A stretch of DNA of 64,000 bases from Tuctoria greenei (GCA_036927565.1 JAYESD010000005.1:92234301-92298300), one strand, 5' to 3'; shown: positions 46,701 to 57,900, counted from the stretch's first letter. Program-made: numbers and translations. Notes: generated by a model not told the origin, from the sequence alone.

Positions 46701-47442
46701 TTGACGAACAAACTCTTGCCACTGAGCTTGTGTGATTTTTCCCATCTTCCTCGGGCTAGGGACCTTATTGTCCTTAACATAAGCATTCATTTCACTCTTC
46801 CAGCATCGAAACTTCTTGCCGCAAGAGACCAATGTTGCTTTCTTTACAGCTTCTTCTGTGCCTTTCGGGAACTTGAATTGTTTCTTTATCTTTTCCCACA
46901 ACTCATTCTTGGTCTGCTCGGGTAATTTCCTCCAATTCTCGGTTGTGATCGGCACAACCTCCCTAACAAGAAAACCGCATGCATTACGGTACTTGGTAAC
47001 TGAATCCATTGGTTCTTGGGGAAGCCCACCTGGACCGACCCTTGTTATGTACATGATGCGGTCCAATGGACCCTTATTGGGACCTCGTTGCCCTCGTTTC
47101 CGCTTGAGTGAAGCTGAGGATTCATCCATTGGTGAACCTTCTGCGGTTTTAGGAGCCGATGTCACCTCATTGTCTTCGAGATTAATCTAGGTAGAAAAAA
47201 ATTATAAGACTTCGTATACTTGACAACCAACATTAACTTGAACTGCTGAAGTTAAGATTCGTGATCCATACCTCGTCGGCAGGATGATATTCCGGGTCTA
47301 GATCCACTGAATTCTTTTTAATTTTTATATTTGGAAAAGGATCCGAAGGACTGTGATAGGAGCCTGAACTGCTGGAGTCAGTAAACTCCATATTGTCTTC
47401 TTTGATGTTACTATCAGGACCAGTCTTCTTAGGGCTTTCCAT
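43730..47442 (-). CDS. TNPA-like (Transposase_24) protein fused to Ulp1/C48 SUMO protease
   Basis: Six exons are inferred from GT-AG borders: 47442-47272, 47186-44974, 44885-44628, 44556-44445, 44365-44194 and 43924-43730, about 1039 residues if the frame held. Exon 2 starts with a basic region (LKRKRGQRGPNKGP), then a Transposase_24/Ptta-type domain (WRKLPEQTKNELWEKIKKQF, HHRLGSAGYGPKV). Next are a coiled segment, a Gln/Glu/Val-rich linker with SKEQxVEQQ repeats, and the C48 fold: His in NHYIMIFIKP, Asp in VLDSAD, Gln and Cys in KQPAGSVLCGYYVC. TNPA proteins bind subterminal repeats; Ulp1 enzymes mature SUMO or remove it from targets. Exon 4 is 112 nt here but 111 nt in CACTA-1, so as spliced the frame shifts before the catalytic Cys. 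The long exon 2 is intact. Confidence 0.8.
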
Positions 47443-48732
47443 GCTAGATCTAATAAGACAAAAATCTAATAAATGGCATAACTAAATTTGGTCATATTTA
47501 AAACTAATTTTCTCAATTTTGGCTCAATTAAGTAAATTTAGCCAAAACACATTTTTGAAGTTATATAGGTCTAACTAAATTCTTGTATCATAGAGATCGG
47601 CATCATATGCTCAGACTCCATCGCCACATCTAGTGTTACCTAGATATGGGCGTGAGGATGCTCCTGGCATCACAAATGAGTTGGCCAGCAACTTGTTTGG
47701 CTTCAGAGCTAAATATAGCATAACTTTGGTAGCTTAGATTAGGTACAATTGCTCAAATGAAGCTGATGGAGCCACAAGTGCAGACATCTTTGGTAGCACA
47801 GATTAGCTACAATTGCTCAAATGAAACTTAGAGAAATAAAAGCAAACTTAGCCAAACTTAGTCTAGCATAGCTAACTCTAAGCAAAAGTAGCCAAATATA
47901 GCTAAATATAGCATAACTTAGTCAAAATTAGTCAAGTATAACTATATCTAATGTAACTTAGCCAAAATTAGCCAAATTTGGTCAACTTAACCAAATATAG
48001 CTAAATTTTGCCCCTAATAGAGAATTATATGGCATATGCAAGGCCGATGACAGAAATAGGGAATATACTGCTGTTACAAGAGTCTAGAATCATGTTTACC
48101 ACTAATGTGTCAGAACAGTTTCAGACACACAGAACCAACTACCAATTTATCGTGATATAACCATCCACGACGAAGGGAGTAACTCCTATTCATTCGAACT
48201 TGACAGTTTTATCTCTGCAAACTACCAGAAGATGAAATGCTACTGATTTCACAGTTTCAGACACACAAAACCAACTACCAATTTATCATGATATAACCAT
48301 CCACATAAATCTTGCCCCACCGAACCCTAACCAAAGATGCCACTGAACTTGACAGTTTTTCGAATTCCACCGAACCCTAACCAAGGATGCCTACCATTAT
48401 CTAATTCCCGAACCCTAACCAAGGATATGCAAGGCGGCAGCGAGGGCGGGGAGGGAGGCGGCACGGCAAAGGAGGATGGAAGGTCGAAGGGTTTAGGGTT
48501 TACCTTGAAGCTCAGCGGCGACGGAAATGGCTTCGCTCGGCGTACCTGGAAGTGAGGAGGGCGAAGCTCGGCGGCGACGGCGAAGCTCGGCGACGACGAA
48601 GCTCGGCGGCGTACCTGGAAGTGACGAGGGCGAACACTTGGCGGCAAACGAAATTTTGGCAGCCTAACGGCGTCTAAGTGTTTCGCCCGGGTTAGGTTTT
48701 TCCAATGCTGCCGAGGGGTATATATAGACTCA
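47443..48732. other. Upstream region of TNPA-Ulp1, simple and direct repeats
   Basis: At 47500-48020 a degenerate tandem array of TAGCCAAA/AGCTAAATATAGC-type units occurs. A ~50-bp segment (AACCAACTACCAATTTATC core) is repeated at about 48121-48172 and 48252-48304. CGAACCCTAACCAAGGAT recurs three times at 48319-48427. Minus-strand open frames at 48327-48647 are Pro/Ser-rich and may be 5' leader. No TATA box is evident. Confidence 0.5.
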
Positions 48733-48880
48733 CATTTTCTCAGGCGGATTTTAAGTACCGACCGTCAGAGAAGATTGTTACCTCAGTCGGATTTTACTTA
48801 CCAACCGCCTGAGAAGATACAATTATCTCAGACGGTTGGTTAGTAACACCCGCCTGAGTTAAACATGGGCCTGTGAAGAT
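48733..48880. repeat. Internal palindrome array, TNPA-Ulp1 side
   Basis: TCTCAGGCGGATTTTAAGTA/CCGCCTGAGAAGAT arms like those at the element termini lie here. This is just upstream, on the minus strand, of the presumed TNPA-Ulp1 5' leader, and also upstream of the plus-strand ORF at 49157. Confidence 0.75.
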
Positions 48881-49156
48881 ATATACTTCTTCTTAATTTG
48901 ATGAACGCCTACATAAAGACCCCTCACCAACCGGGATGAGGATCCCCTGACTTAATCAGCGGTCACTGACATGTGGACCCGGTCCCACACGTCAGTGACC
49001 ATGTCACGCGTGCGCGACCTTTCTTTTCCCCGAGGCGCGACCTTTCTTTTCCACTCCGCGCGGCCTTAAAGACGCGCTATCGCTCACAAGTGCATCGCTC
49101 ACTTTGAATCCTCTTGTTTTCTTCGTCTTCCTCCGCTCCGACGACCCAACACCACT

Positions 49157-49579
49157 ATGGCCGACCTTCTGCCGCCAAGCCCTCCGAGGGAGCCACCTTG
49201 CAAGAAACTATGTTGCAGCTCCCCCGAGAAGATCAACACCGAGCAGCGCCTCCTCATGGCGCGAGAGGCGTACAACAATACATCTCGCGCCATGAGTGCC
49301 TTGGGGCTGGGTACCCTTCCAGAGTATACTGGAATGGGTACCTTGGGCCACTACCTCTACGCCCTCATGGGGGTGGCTGATCGTCTCGACATTCTGTTCG
49401 CGACGATGGCCCAGGTTCTTGGCCCCGAGGGCCGTAGAACGCTGGTGGAGGCGACGACTAGCAACCTCGGGGTTGCACCGCCGGTGCAGCCAGTGCAGCC
49501 GGTGCAGCCGGCCCTGTCTCCTGTTGCACCGGTGCCGGAGTCGCCGCCGGAGGACGAGGAGGAGGAGGAAGAGGAGTAG
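49157..49579 (+). CDS. Small acidic-tailed protein, copy A (unknown)
   Basis: This is an intact 140-residue ORF. The N-terminus MADLLPPSPPREPPCKKLCC followed by SSPEK is shared with the ORF at 53358, so both belong to one family. The middle (about residues 30-100) is a mixed helical-looking region with LMAREAYNNTSRAMSALGLG. A PVQPVQPVQP stretch follows, then an acidic end (EDEEEEEEE). I do not recognise any known domain. It is flanked on both sides by internal palindrome arrays of CACTA-2. It may be a captured host gene or an element-specific accessory protein. A basic Lys-Lys pair beside two cysteines near residue 17 could be a short nuclear signal or metal site, which is speculative. Confidence 0.5.
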   Translation: MADLLPPSPPREPPCKKLCCSSPEKINTEQRLLMAREAYNNTSRAMSALGLGTLPEYTGMGTLGHYLYALMGVADRLDILFATMAQVLGPEGRRTLVEATTSNLGVAPPVQPVQPVQPALSPVAPVPESPPEDEEEEEEE

Positions 49580-49849
49580 GAGTAGGATTTAATTAGTTTT
49601 TCTTTTTGTTGTTTTTAGTTGCTTCTGTTTTGTAAATATCGTTAATGAATGAAATCTATCTTTTTTCATCTATGTGATTGAATATTACTTGTGTATCTTG
49701 TGTGTTCTGTGTAAATATTATGCATCTTGTGTATTCTTTTGTGAGATGTGTGATTGAATATTGTTAATGAATGAGTATCTTGTGTGTTCTTCAACTGTGT
49801 GAATGAATGAATGTGTAGTGTGTTCATCGTTAATTAAAATTTCACGTCT

Positions 49850-51745
49850 AAGAAGAAGATTATCTCAAGCGGTTGGTAAGTATATTCTCAGGCGGTTGGT
49901 AATCACCAACCGCCTGTGAAGATATTTACTTCTTCTTAATTAATATTCTTGATTAAATGTGGTCCTTTAAAAAGGCAAAAATCCACTTTCTTGTAATATT
50001 ATTGATAAGTAAAGGTTACCATTAAATTTCACTTCATAAATCGTTTGAAATTGGTCAGAACATAAAAAACATACAACAAATGCTATTTTTCATTTTTCTA
50101 TCTTGATGAATATAATTCTTTTTTCATTTATTTTTTCAGTGGACATTTTTACTCATCATACCAACCTCTACGAATTTTTTCATATTTTTTTAAATTTTTT
50201 GGAATCAATGTGTGTTCATAATTTGATGAATGCCTCATATGAATATGAGCATTTAGTTAGAATGGTGGATAATTTGAAGTTTGACATGTTGGAATGCTTT
50301 TAAAAAAATTAAAAAAATTCATACATGTATAAATTATACAAATATGTTCATATCAACAATTTTGAGTGAAGGAAATTTTTTTATGAGATACACAAATGTG
50401 AATAATATGTGAGTAGAAATTAATTTGATATTTACCAAAACATTACAATGTCAGCTATACAAGTTTTAAAAATATTTTGTTCAGGTGGTAGATGTTAATT
50501 TTATACAAATGTAGAAGAAAGAATCATCGAATTTGGACACAATTTGCAGAATCTAAACATATTTGAGTATTTATATTGGAATCTAAATAAAAAAGAAGCA
50601 AGGGATAAGGAAACTGAAGAACAGTATCGGGAATTATCCCAGGCGGTTGTTAAGTAATACTCGCCTGAGATAAAAATATTTTTAGACGGTTGTTAAGTAC
50701 CAACCGCCTGTGAAGATATTTACTTCTTCTTAATTAATATTCTTGACTAAATGTGGTCCTTTATAAAGGCAAAAATCCACTTTCTTGTAATATTATTGAT
50801 AAGTAAAGGTTACCATTAAATTTCACTTCATAAATCCTTTGAAATTGGTCAGAACATAAAAAACATACAACAAATGCTATTTTTCATTTTTCTATCTTGA
50901 TGAATATAATGCTTTTTTCATTTATTTTTTCAGTGGACATTTTTACTCATCATACCAACCTCTAAGAATTTTTTCATATTTTTTTAAATTTTTTTGAATC
51001 AATGTGTGTTCATAATTTGATGAATGCCTCATATGAATATGAGCATTTAGTTAGAATGGTGGATAATTTGAAGTTTGACATGTTGGACTGCTTTTAAAAA
51101 AATTAAAAAAATTCATACATGTATAAATTATACAAATATGTTCATACCAACAATTTTGAGTGAAGGAATTTTTTTTTTATGAGATACACAAATGTGAATA
51201 ATATGAGAGTAGAAATTAATTTGATATTTACCAAAACATTACAATGTCAGCTATACAAGTTTTAAAAATATTTTGTTCAGGTGGTAGATGTTAATTTTAT
51301 ACAAATGTAGAAGAAAGAATCATAGAATTTGGACACAATTTGCAGAATCTAAACATGTTTGAGTATTTATATTGGAATCTAAATAAAAAAGAAGCAATGG
51401 ATAAGGGAAACGAAGAACAGTATCGGGAATTATCCCAGGCGGTTGTTAAGTAATACCCGCCTGAGATAAAAATATTTTCAGACGGTTGGTAATCACCAAC
51501 CGTCTGTGAAGATATTTACGTCTTCTTAATTAATATTCTTGATTAAATGTGGTCCTTTAAAAAGGCAAAAATCCACTTTCTTGTAATATTATTGATAAGT
51601 AAAGGTTACCATTAAATTTCACTTCATAAATCCTTTGAAATTGGTCAGAACATAAAAAACATACAACAAATGCTATTTTTCATTTCTCTATATTGATGGA
51701 TATAATGATTTTTTCATTTATTTTTTCAGTGGACATTTTTAATAT
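49850..51745. repeat. ~795-bp tandem direct repeat with palindrome borders
   Basis: Three units begin at about 49900, 50695 and 51490 (spacing 794 and 796 bp at the same TGTGAAGATATTTAC position). Each starts with a GGCGGTTGGTAA...CCAACCGCCTG-type dyad and continues with AT-rich sequence (AATGTGGTCCTTTA, AAAAATCCACTTTCTTG). The third unit stops at 51740, where the F-box-like segment starts. Part of the missing remainder reappears at 53890-54120. The short open frames inside have no supported function. Confidence 0.85.
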
Positions 51746-52508
51746 AACCCATAGAGTACAACACGTTATGGGAGAACAGGTCATACTCGCACTCAATCCT
51801 ACAGTTCTCAGTACAGAAGACGGTCTCGGACCACCCTCGCCTGCCGCAGCGGGCAGGCCCCTGGTTCCCCCCTGTTGGGCAGCGGCAAATGCCATCGTCA
51901 ATGTCAGGCAGCGCCACCGGCGGCGGTCCGGGAGGAGGCCTACGCAGTAACCTCCAGCTCACGAAAACATCGAGCCTCTGCATGGCTTGATTCCGACACC
52001 GGCAACACTCCTTGTTGGTCCTCTTCATCGCGACGGACCCGACCGTGTTGTCGCTGACGTGGGCCTCGCCTTCGACCTGCCGGATATACTCGAGGGCGTC
52101 GCGGTCCCCGCGGTCGGCGTCATAGCGGAGCATGGCGAGGATGTAGGCCGCCACCTTGTGGCCGTTCGCGACCGCCCGGGCAAGGAACTGGGTGCCCCGC
52201 TGCACCTGCGCGCGGCCGTAGTTGAAGACGAGGTCGAACCCGGTGACGTAGCACGCATGAGGGTTGCCCACGTTGGCCAGGCGCTCCACGAGGGCGTCGT
52301 AGCTCCCGTTCCCGTGCCGTTGGAACCACTCCCAGCTGCTCTCCCGCTCCAGCGCCACGCGCGTGCCCACGGTGGGATCACGGCACGCCGCGTGCATGGC
52401 CTTGCAGGTGGCGCGCAAACTGGAGAGGTCGTCCATGGGCTGGGTGGAGGTTGCGGCGACCCACCCCGCGATCAGGACCGCAATATCGTGCGGTAAGGGG
52501 AACTCCAT
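51726..52508 (-). CDS. F-box-like protein with Sel1-like and Cys-rich C-terminal regions
   Basis: This is a single-exon ORF of 260 residues. Residues 1-47 (LPHDIAVLIAGWVAATSTQP, then LRATCKAMHAAC) fit an F-box. A region near 105-125 (GTQFLARAVANGHKVAAYIL) resembles a Sel1/TPR-like helix pair. The C-terminus has CRCRNQA and CGRRGWSETVFCTENCRIE. Grass genomes hold many intronless F-box genes of this layout; F-box proteins recruit substrates to SCF ubiquitin ligases. The last four codons (NVH and stop) come from the transposon repeat, so the captured gene lost its own end. The ATG lies beside an internal palindrome array (from 52511). The frame is intact. No independent promoter is seen. Confidence 0.7.
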   Translation of the reverse strand: MEFPLPHDIAVLIAGWVAATSTQPMDDLSSLRATCKAMHAACRDPTVGTRVALERESSWEWFQRHGNGSYDALVERLANVGNPHACYVTGFDLVFNYGRAQVQRGTQFLARAVANGHKVAAYILAMLRYDADRGDRDALEYIRQVEGEAHVSDNTVGSVAMKRTNKECCRCRNQAMQRLDVFVSWRLLRRPPPGPPPVALPDIDDGICRCPTGGNQGPARCGRRGWSETVFCTENCRIECEYDLFSHNVLYSMGYIKNVH

Positions 52509-52510
52509 GG

Positions 52511-53062
52511 GCTTATCTCAGACGGTTGGTAAGTAACAACCGTCCCCGAGATAAATATATTCTCAGGCGGTTGGTAAGTACCAACCGCCTGAGAAGATGT
52601 TAATTAACTGATGCGCCGCACGAGGTCTGCGGAGAAGTTAAGAAGTCGTGGTGCAGGGACGCGTGCGACGGAAGGATCTCTGAAGATCGTCTTCCACAGT
52701 GGTTTAATTGTGCGCCGCACGAGGTCTGCAAAGAGTTCAATGCGCAATGAACAAAATATTTTGTTCAGTTGGTAGATGTTAATTTAATACAAATGTAGAA
52801 GAAATAATGTAAACATGTTTGAGTATTTATATTGGAATCTAAATAAAAAAGAAGCAAGGGATAAGGAAACTGAAGAACAGTATCGAGCATTATCCCAGGC
52901 GGTTGTTAAGTTATACCCGCCTCAGATAAACATATTTTCAGACGGTTGTTAAGTACCAACCGTCTGTGAAGATTTTTACTTCTTTTTTCTCACGCGGTTT
53001 GTAAGTAATACCCGCCTGAGATAAACATTTTTGAAACTACAATATGTTAATTAACGGCCTGA
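52511..53062. repeat. Internal palindrome arrays between F-box-like ORF and acidic ORF B
   Basis: Dyads of the CTCAGACGGTTGGTAAGTAA/CCGCCTGAGAAGAT type lie at 52511-52600 and 52893-53060, with AT-rich repeat sequence between. A ~150-bp segment with GCGCCGCACGAGGTCTGC occurs at 52599-52750 and again at 53063-53215, so this part has been duplicated. Confidence 0.75.
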
Positions 53063-53248
53063 GAAGTGTTAATTAACTGACGCGCCGCACGAGGTCTGCG
53101 GAGAAGTTGAGAAGCCGTGGTGCAGGGACGCGTGCAAGGATCTCTCAAGATCGTCTTCCACAGTGGTTTAATTGTGCGCCGCACGAGGTCTGCAAAGAGT
53201 TCAATGCGCGGGAAACGAACTGCTCCCTCGTCTACTCCGCACAGACCA

Positions 53249-53256
53249 TATATAAG
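53249..53256 (+). promoter_or_regulatory. TATA box before small acidic ORF B
   Basis: CCATATATAAGGCGCG lies 102-109 bases upstream of the ATG at 53358. It resembles the TATA element before tnp2 (CTATATAAGG at 54299). Confidence 0.5.
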
Positions 53257-53357
53257 GCGCGTCGTCGGTTATGTACAAGCATAGAACTTTTGCACTCCTT
53301 TCTTCTTCTTCCATCGTTCCACCTCTCCTAGCCCAGCGCCGACGAACCACCACCGCC

Positions 53358-53809
53358 ATGGCCAACCTTCCGCCACCTAGCCTGCCGAGGCAGCCACCCT
53401 GCAAGCGGATACGCTGCAGCTCCCCCGAGAGGGTGAATGACGACGACCAGCGCGTTCCACTGTCGGTGCAGCCGGAGCCACCGGTACAGCCGGAGCAATC
53501 GGCTCAGCCAGAGCAGCCGACCCCTGCATCGTCGCCGGAGGAGGAGGAGGAGGAGGAGGAGGAGGAGGAGGACGACGACGACGACGACGACACGACGACG
53601 ACGATGATGATGACGATGATGACGACGAGTCGTCCTCCGACGACGGCGACGACGAGTCGTCCTCCTACGACGGCGACGACGAGTCGTCCTCTGACGACGG
53701 CGATCACCACCATGGTGACGACTACGACGACGACAACGACGAGTCGGAGGAGGACCGCTTGGCCTGGTTTGAGAAGTTGGCGGAGAGGATGGAGGAGGCG
53801 GGGCCGTAG
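53358..53809 (+). pseudogene. Small acidic protein, copy B, with probable frameshift
   Basis: The start MANLPPPSLPRQPPCKRIRC followed by SSPER parallels copy A at 49157. After a PEPPVQPEQ stretch the protein becomes a Glu then Asp run. In the ATG frame it then turns into an implausible Thr/Met stretch that stays open past 53880. The frame reached by a one-base shift near 53590 continues Asp-rich (DESSSDDGDDESSS) and ends EEDRLAWFEKLAERMEEAGP at a stop at 53807-53809. I take the shifted frame as the original one and the Asp-codon repeat as the slippage site. Function is unknown. Confidence 0.5.
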
Positions 53810-53889
53810 AGTAGTTTTTAGGATTTCAATCAAGTGTTCTTGTACATATTTCTTGTGTTTTGTACATATTTCAATCAAGTGTCAATGAA

Positions 53890-54295
53890 TACTGGTGGAT
53901 AATTTGAAGTTTGACATGTTGGAGTGCTTTTAAAAAAATTTAAAAAATTCATACATGTATAAATTATACAAATATGTTCATACCAACAATTTTGAGTGAA
54001 GGAACTTTTTTTATGAGATACACAAATGTGAATAATATGTGAGTAGAAATTAATTTGATATTTACCAAAACATTACAATGTCAGCTATACAAGTTTTAAA
54101 AATATTTTGTTCAGTTGGCATTATCTTAGACGGTTGTTAAGTAATACCCGTCAGAGATAAAAAATTTCTTAGGCGGTTATTAAGTACCAACAGCCTATGA
54201 AGATATTTACTTCTTAATTAATAAACATCTTCTCAGGCGGTTGGTAAGTAAAACCCGCCTGCGATAAAGTTAAAAACCGCCTGTGAAAAACCGAC
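53890..54295. repeat. Continuation of the 795-bp repeat and palindrome array upstream of tnp2
   Basis: 53890-54120 matches the central part of the 795-bp unit (GGTGGATAATTTGAAGTTTG onward). 54120-54295 carries TTAGACGGTTGTTAAGTAA/CTCAGGCGGTTGGTAAG dyads, ending 3 bases before the TATA box of tnp2. Confidence 0.75.
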
Positions 54296-54298
54296 GTC

Positions 54299-54506
54299 TA
54301 TATAAGGAGCCCTCACCGCAGTCAAAACGCAACCCTGGAGAATTTTATATCGACGCCGCCAGGCTGTTGAAATTTCCCCTGCGCCGCGCTGCTGCTCCGC
54401 CGCCCAGCCCATACTACCGCGCCGCCGCTCAACCCCACACCGCCACTTCTCCACCCAGCCGGCCCACCGTGCTGACGCCTCCCCACCGTGCTGACGCCTC
54501 TGCAAG
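54299..54506 (+). promoter_or_regulatory. tnp2 promoter and 5' leader exon
   Basis: TATATAA at 54299-54305 is followed by a C-rich leader without a long frame, ending at a good donor (TGCAAG|GTAAAT, 54506/54507). A candidate acceptor (TTTTATAG) is near 54898, before the tnp2 ATG at 54964. The internal palindrome array directly upstream would be expected to bring TNPA-like protein to this promoter. Confidence 0.55.
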
Positions 54507-54963
54507 GTAAATGTAGTTTCCTTACTTTTTTTGTATATTTTCATTAGCTGATAAGCTGTTAGTTTTGTGTGTTCTGGTATATGGATTCTGTCCTTTTGCA
54601 TGTGTAAGGACTGTATGGATTGTGTTCTGGTATATTGATGTATGGACTATATGGATTGTTTCCTTTTTGTACCTATTATGTGACATGAATATGATGTTTA
54701 ACTAACAGATGCTATTGTAATATATATAAGATGCATCTGGGCCTGTTTCCCGATATAACGGACTGGATCCCACCGAGACCTAGCCCATGCTGCTGGGCCT
54801 GTTTCCCCCTTTGACTCCGTCCGCCTCAAGACGTCGCCCGTCTCCTACATTAGTCGCCCTAATCATACTTGTTATGTCTCTGTAAATTCATTTTATAGAA
54901 GACCTTTTGAGAATATTTGTGGCCAAATTTTGTAAATCTGACAAAAAATTCTATTATTGAAGC

Positions 54964-57900
54964 ATGGACCGTCGAGCGGGGATGTATAACATGCCAAGAC
55001 CCGATCCTATGTACATTCATAATGTTGCAAATTTTATTGAAGCATCCAAGAGACATGCGAAGTTGCAAAAGATAGATGACATATTATGTCCATGTATCGA
55101 CTGCGAAAATAAGATTGCTTGGACGGATACTATAGTAATCCAATCTCATTTGGTGAAAAGAGGTTTCAAAAATAACTACACAATATGGACAGAGCATGGT
55201 GAGTTAGATACACATGATGTGGATAAAGATGATGAGAGAGGCTCAGATGATGATAATGTTCATATCGATGATGGTAGTGACAATCAAGCTGGTGATGATG
55301 ATGATGAGTTCGATTGTGAGGAGATGTTGCGTCACATTGAACCATATGTACTGACTTCTATGGGAGCAAGCAAAGGTTTAAGTAAAATGGAGACATTGCA
55401 GAATGCGGCGACAGAGCTTTTATATGATGAATCAAACGGTTGTGATAAAGAGTTTACTACATTGCGTGCAGTCTTAGAACTACTAAAGTTGAAAGCTACG
55501 CACGGATGGTCCGATTGTAGTTTCTTTGATCTTTTGAATCTTCTGGCAGAAATTCTTCCAAATCCAAATAAACTGCCTAGAAGCACTTATAAAGCGAAGA
55601 CACTTCTTTGCCCGATGGCACTAGGTGTGACAAAAATATACGCTTGTGTGAACCATTGTATTCTGTATCGCAAAGAGCATGAGCTCGCAACTAGATGCCC
55701 ATTTGTGGTGTCAGTAGATACAAGAAGGACTACAATCACCAGTATGTTACCAACATGAAAAAGACTCAAAAGAATAAGAAGTTTATTATTGGTCCTGAAG
55801 GTGACGATGACGATACTTCTGGCGATGCAGACGGGAAGAATAAGAGAAAAATTCCTGCATTGGTGATGTGGTACCTTCCGGTAATTGATCGCTTGAAGCG
55901 TTTGTTCTCAAACCCTTGGGAGGCTGAACTTATGCGTTGGCATTCCGAGAAACGCAAGAAGAATGAAAAACATATACGACACCCTGGTGATGCAACGTAG
56001 TGGAAAATTTTGATATTCAGTATCCAGAATTTGCGAAGGAAATCAGAAATGTGAGGTATGCCTTGGGTACAGATGGAATGAATCCGCTTGGTGAAAAAAG
56101 GAGCATACACAGCACATGGCCCGTGGTCTTAACTATGTACAACCTACCGACGTGGTTGTGTCACAAAAGGAAATATATCTTATTATCTGTTCTTATCCAA
56201 GGTCCGAAACAACCCGACATCGAAATTGATGTGTTCTTGGAACCTTTAATGGAAGATATGGCGAAATTGTGGAATGAAGGGGTACGTACATGGGATGAGT
56301 ACAAGCGGGAGTATTTCACGCTAAGAGCAATGATATTCGTTACCGTGCATGATTATCCCGGACTGTTTACATTATCGGGACAAATAAAAAGGAAGAAAGG
56401 TTGCGTTAGGTGTGTGGATAGAACTGGATTTCTATACCTCACTTCATCCAGAAAGACGGTGTACATGAGACATCGACGGTTCTTGACAGATACACACAAG
56501 TATAGGAAGATGAAAGAACAATTTGATAACAAAATCGAAAAAGATACTACACCGAAACCTTACAGTGGAAAACTTGTGTTTGAAATGGTCAAGAACATTC
56601 ATATTGCTTTCGGTAAGGGAAAAAAGAGTAAAGGAATTAAGAGAAAGAAAAGTACATCTTCGGATGATACAACTGACATGGCTTTCAAGAAACAACCAAT
56701 TTTTTTCAAGTATCTTCCGTATTGGAAGAATCTGGAATTTTGCCATAGTATTGATTTGATGCATGTTACAAAGAATGTATTTGACAGCATCATTGGGACC
56801 TTGTTGGACATGCCGAGGAAAACAAAGGACGGATTAAATTCACGTATGGACCTAGTAAATCTTGATTTGAGACCAGAGCTTCATCCAGTAGAAAAGGCGA
56901 ACGGGAAGCATTACCTTCCCCCAGCTAGCTACAACTTGACGCTAGAAGAGAAAATAGCAATTTGCGAATGCTTGCGTGGGATCAAAGTGCCCACAAGTTT
57001 CTCATCCAATATCCGCAAACTAGTCTCGATGAAAGACTTGTCTTTATTCGGTTATAATTCTCACGACTGTCACATGATGATGACAGTTTTCCTTGCCATT
57101 GCAATAAGAGTAATCAAACCTGAGCATATAAAAGTTGTCATCACACGTTTGTGTTACTTCTTCAATGCAGTATCGCAAAAGGTGATAGCACGTGAAGATT
57201 TAGACTATCTGAAAACATACATCGTCGAGACAATGTGCAAGCTTGAGATGTGTTTCCCACCATCCTTTTTTGATATGCAAGTACACCTAATCATACATCT
57301 TGTTGATCAGATAAAAGCATTGGGGCCACTATATTTGCATCATATGTTTTCGTTGGAGAGATATTTAGGAGTATTAAAAGGTTATGTGCAGAACCGTGCT
57401 CACCCAGAGGGTTCAATTATGAAAGGATACACCACTGAAGAAGTGATTGAGGGTTGCGCTGATTGCATCAAAGATGGAAAATCGATAGGTGTGCCTATAC
57501 CGGTACATGAGGGTAGACTACGTGGGAGAGGCAAAGTGGGTAAGAAAACTTTTATTGTTCAAGATTGCAAGAATGTACACCGTGCACATTTTGGTGTACT
57601 ACAACAGCTCGCAATAGCTGAGCTGTACATCGAGGAACACCAAATTGAGCTTCGTGATAAAAACCAAGATCACAAAGAGGACTGGATCATGAAAGAGCAC
57701 AGAAGATGTTTCACTGAATGGTTAATGAACAAAAATATATCATACGGAAACACTATAGAAGAGGCAACAATGAAGAAGTTAGCTTCTGGCCCATCTACTT
57801 TGGTAACATCATGGCAAGCATATGACATCAATGGTTACACATTTTACACTAAAGAAAAAGACGGTAAGAGTGTTGCACAAAATAGTGGTGTTCGTATTGA

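Noticed and set aside
52025..52496. Long frames opposite or overlapping the F-box-like ORF
   Set aside because: They result from high GC codon bias. Only the 260-residue minus-strand frame has family motifs.
53271..53888. 205-residue ORF with long Thr/Met stretch, and the antisense Val/Ser-run ORF at 53504-53878
   Set aside because: Both are out-of-frame readings of a GAC/GAG codon repeat. The acidic frame is continuous with a sensible C-terminus.
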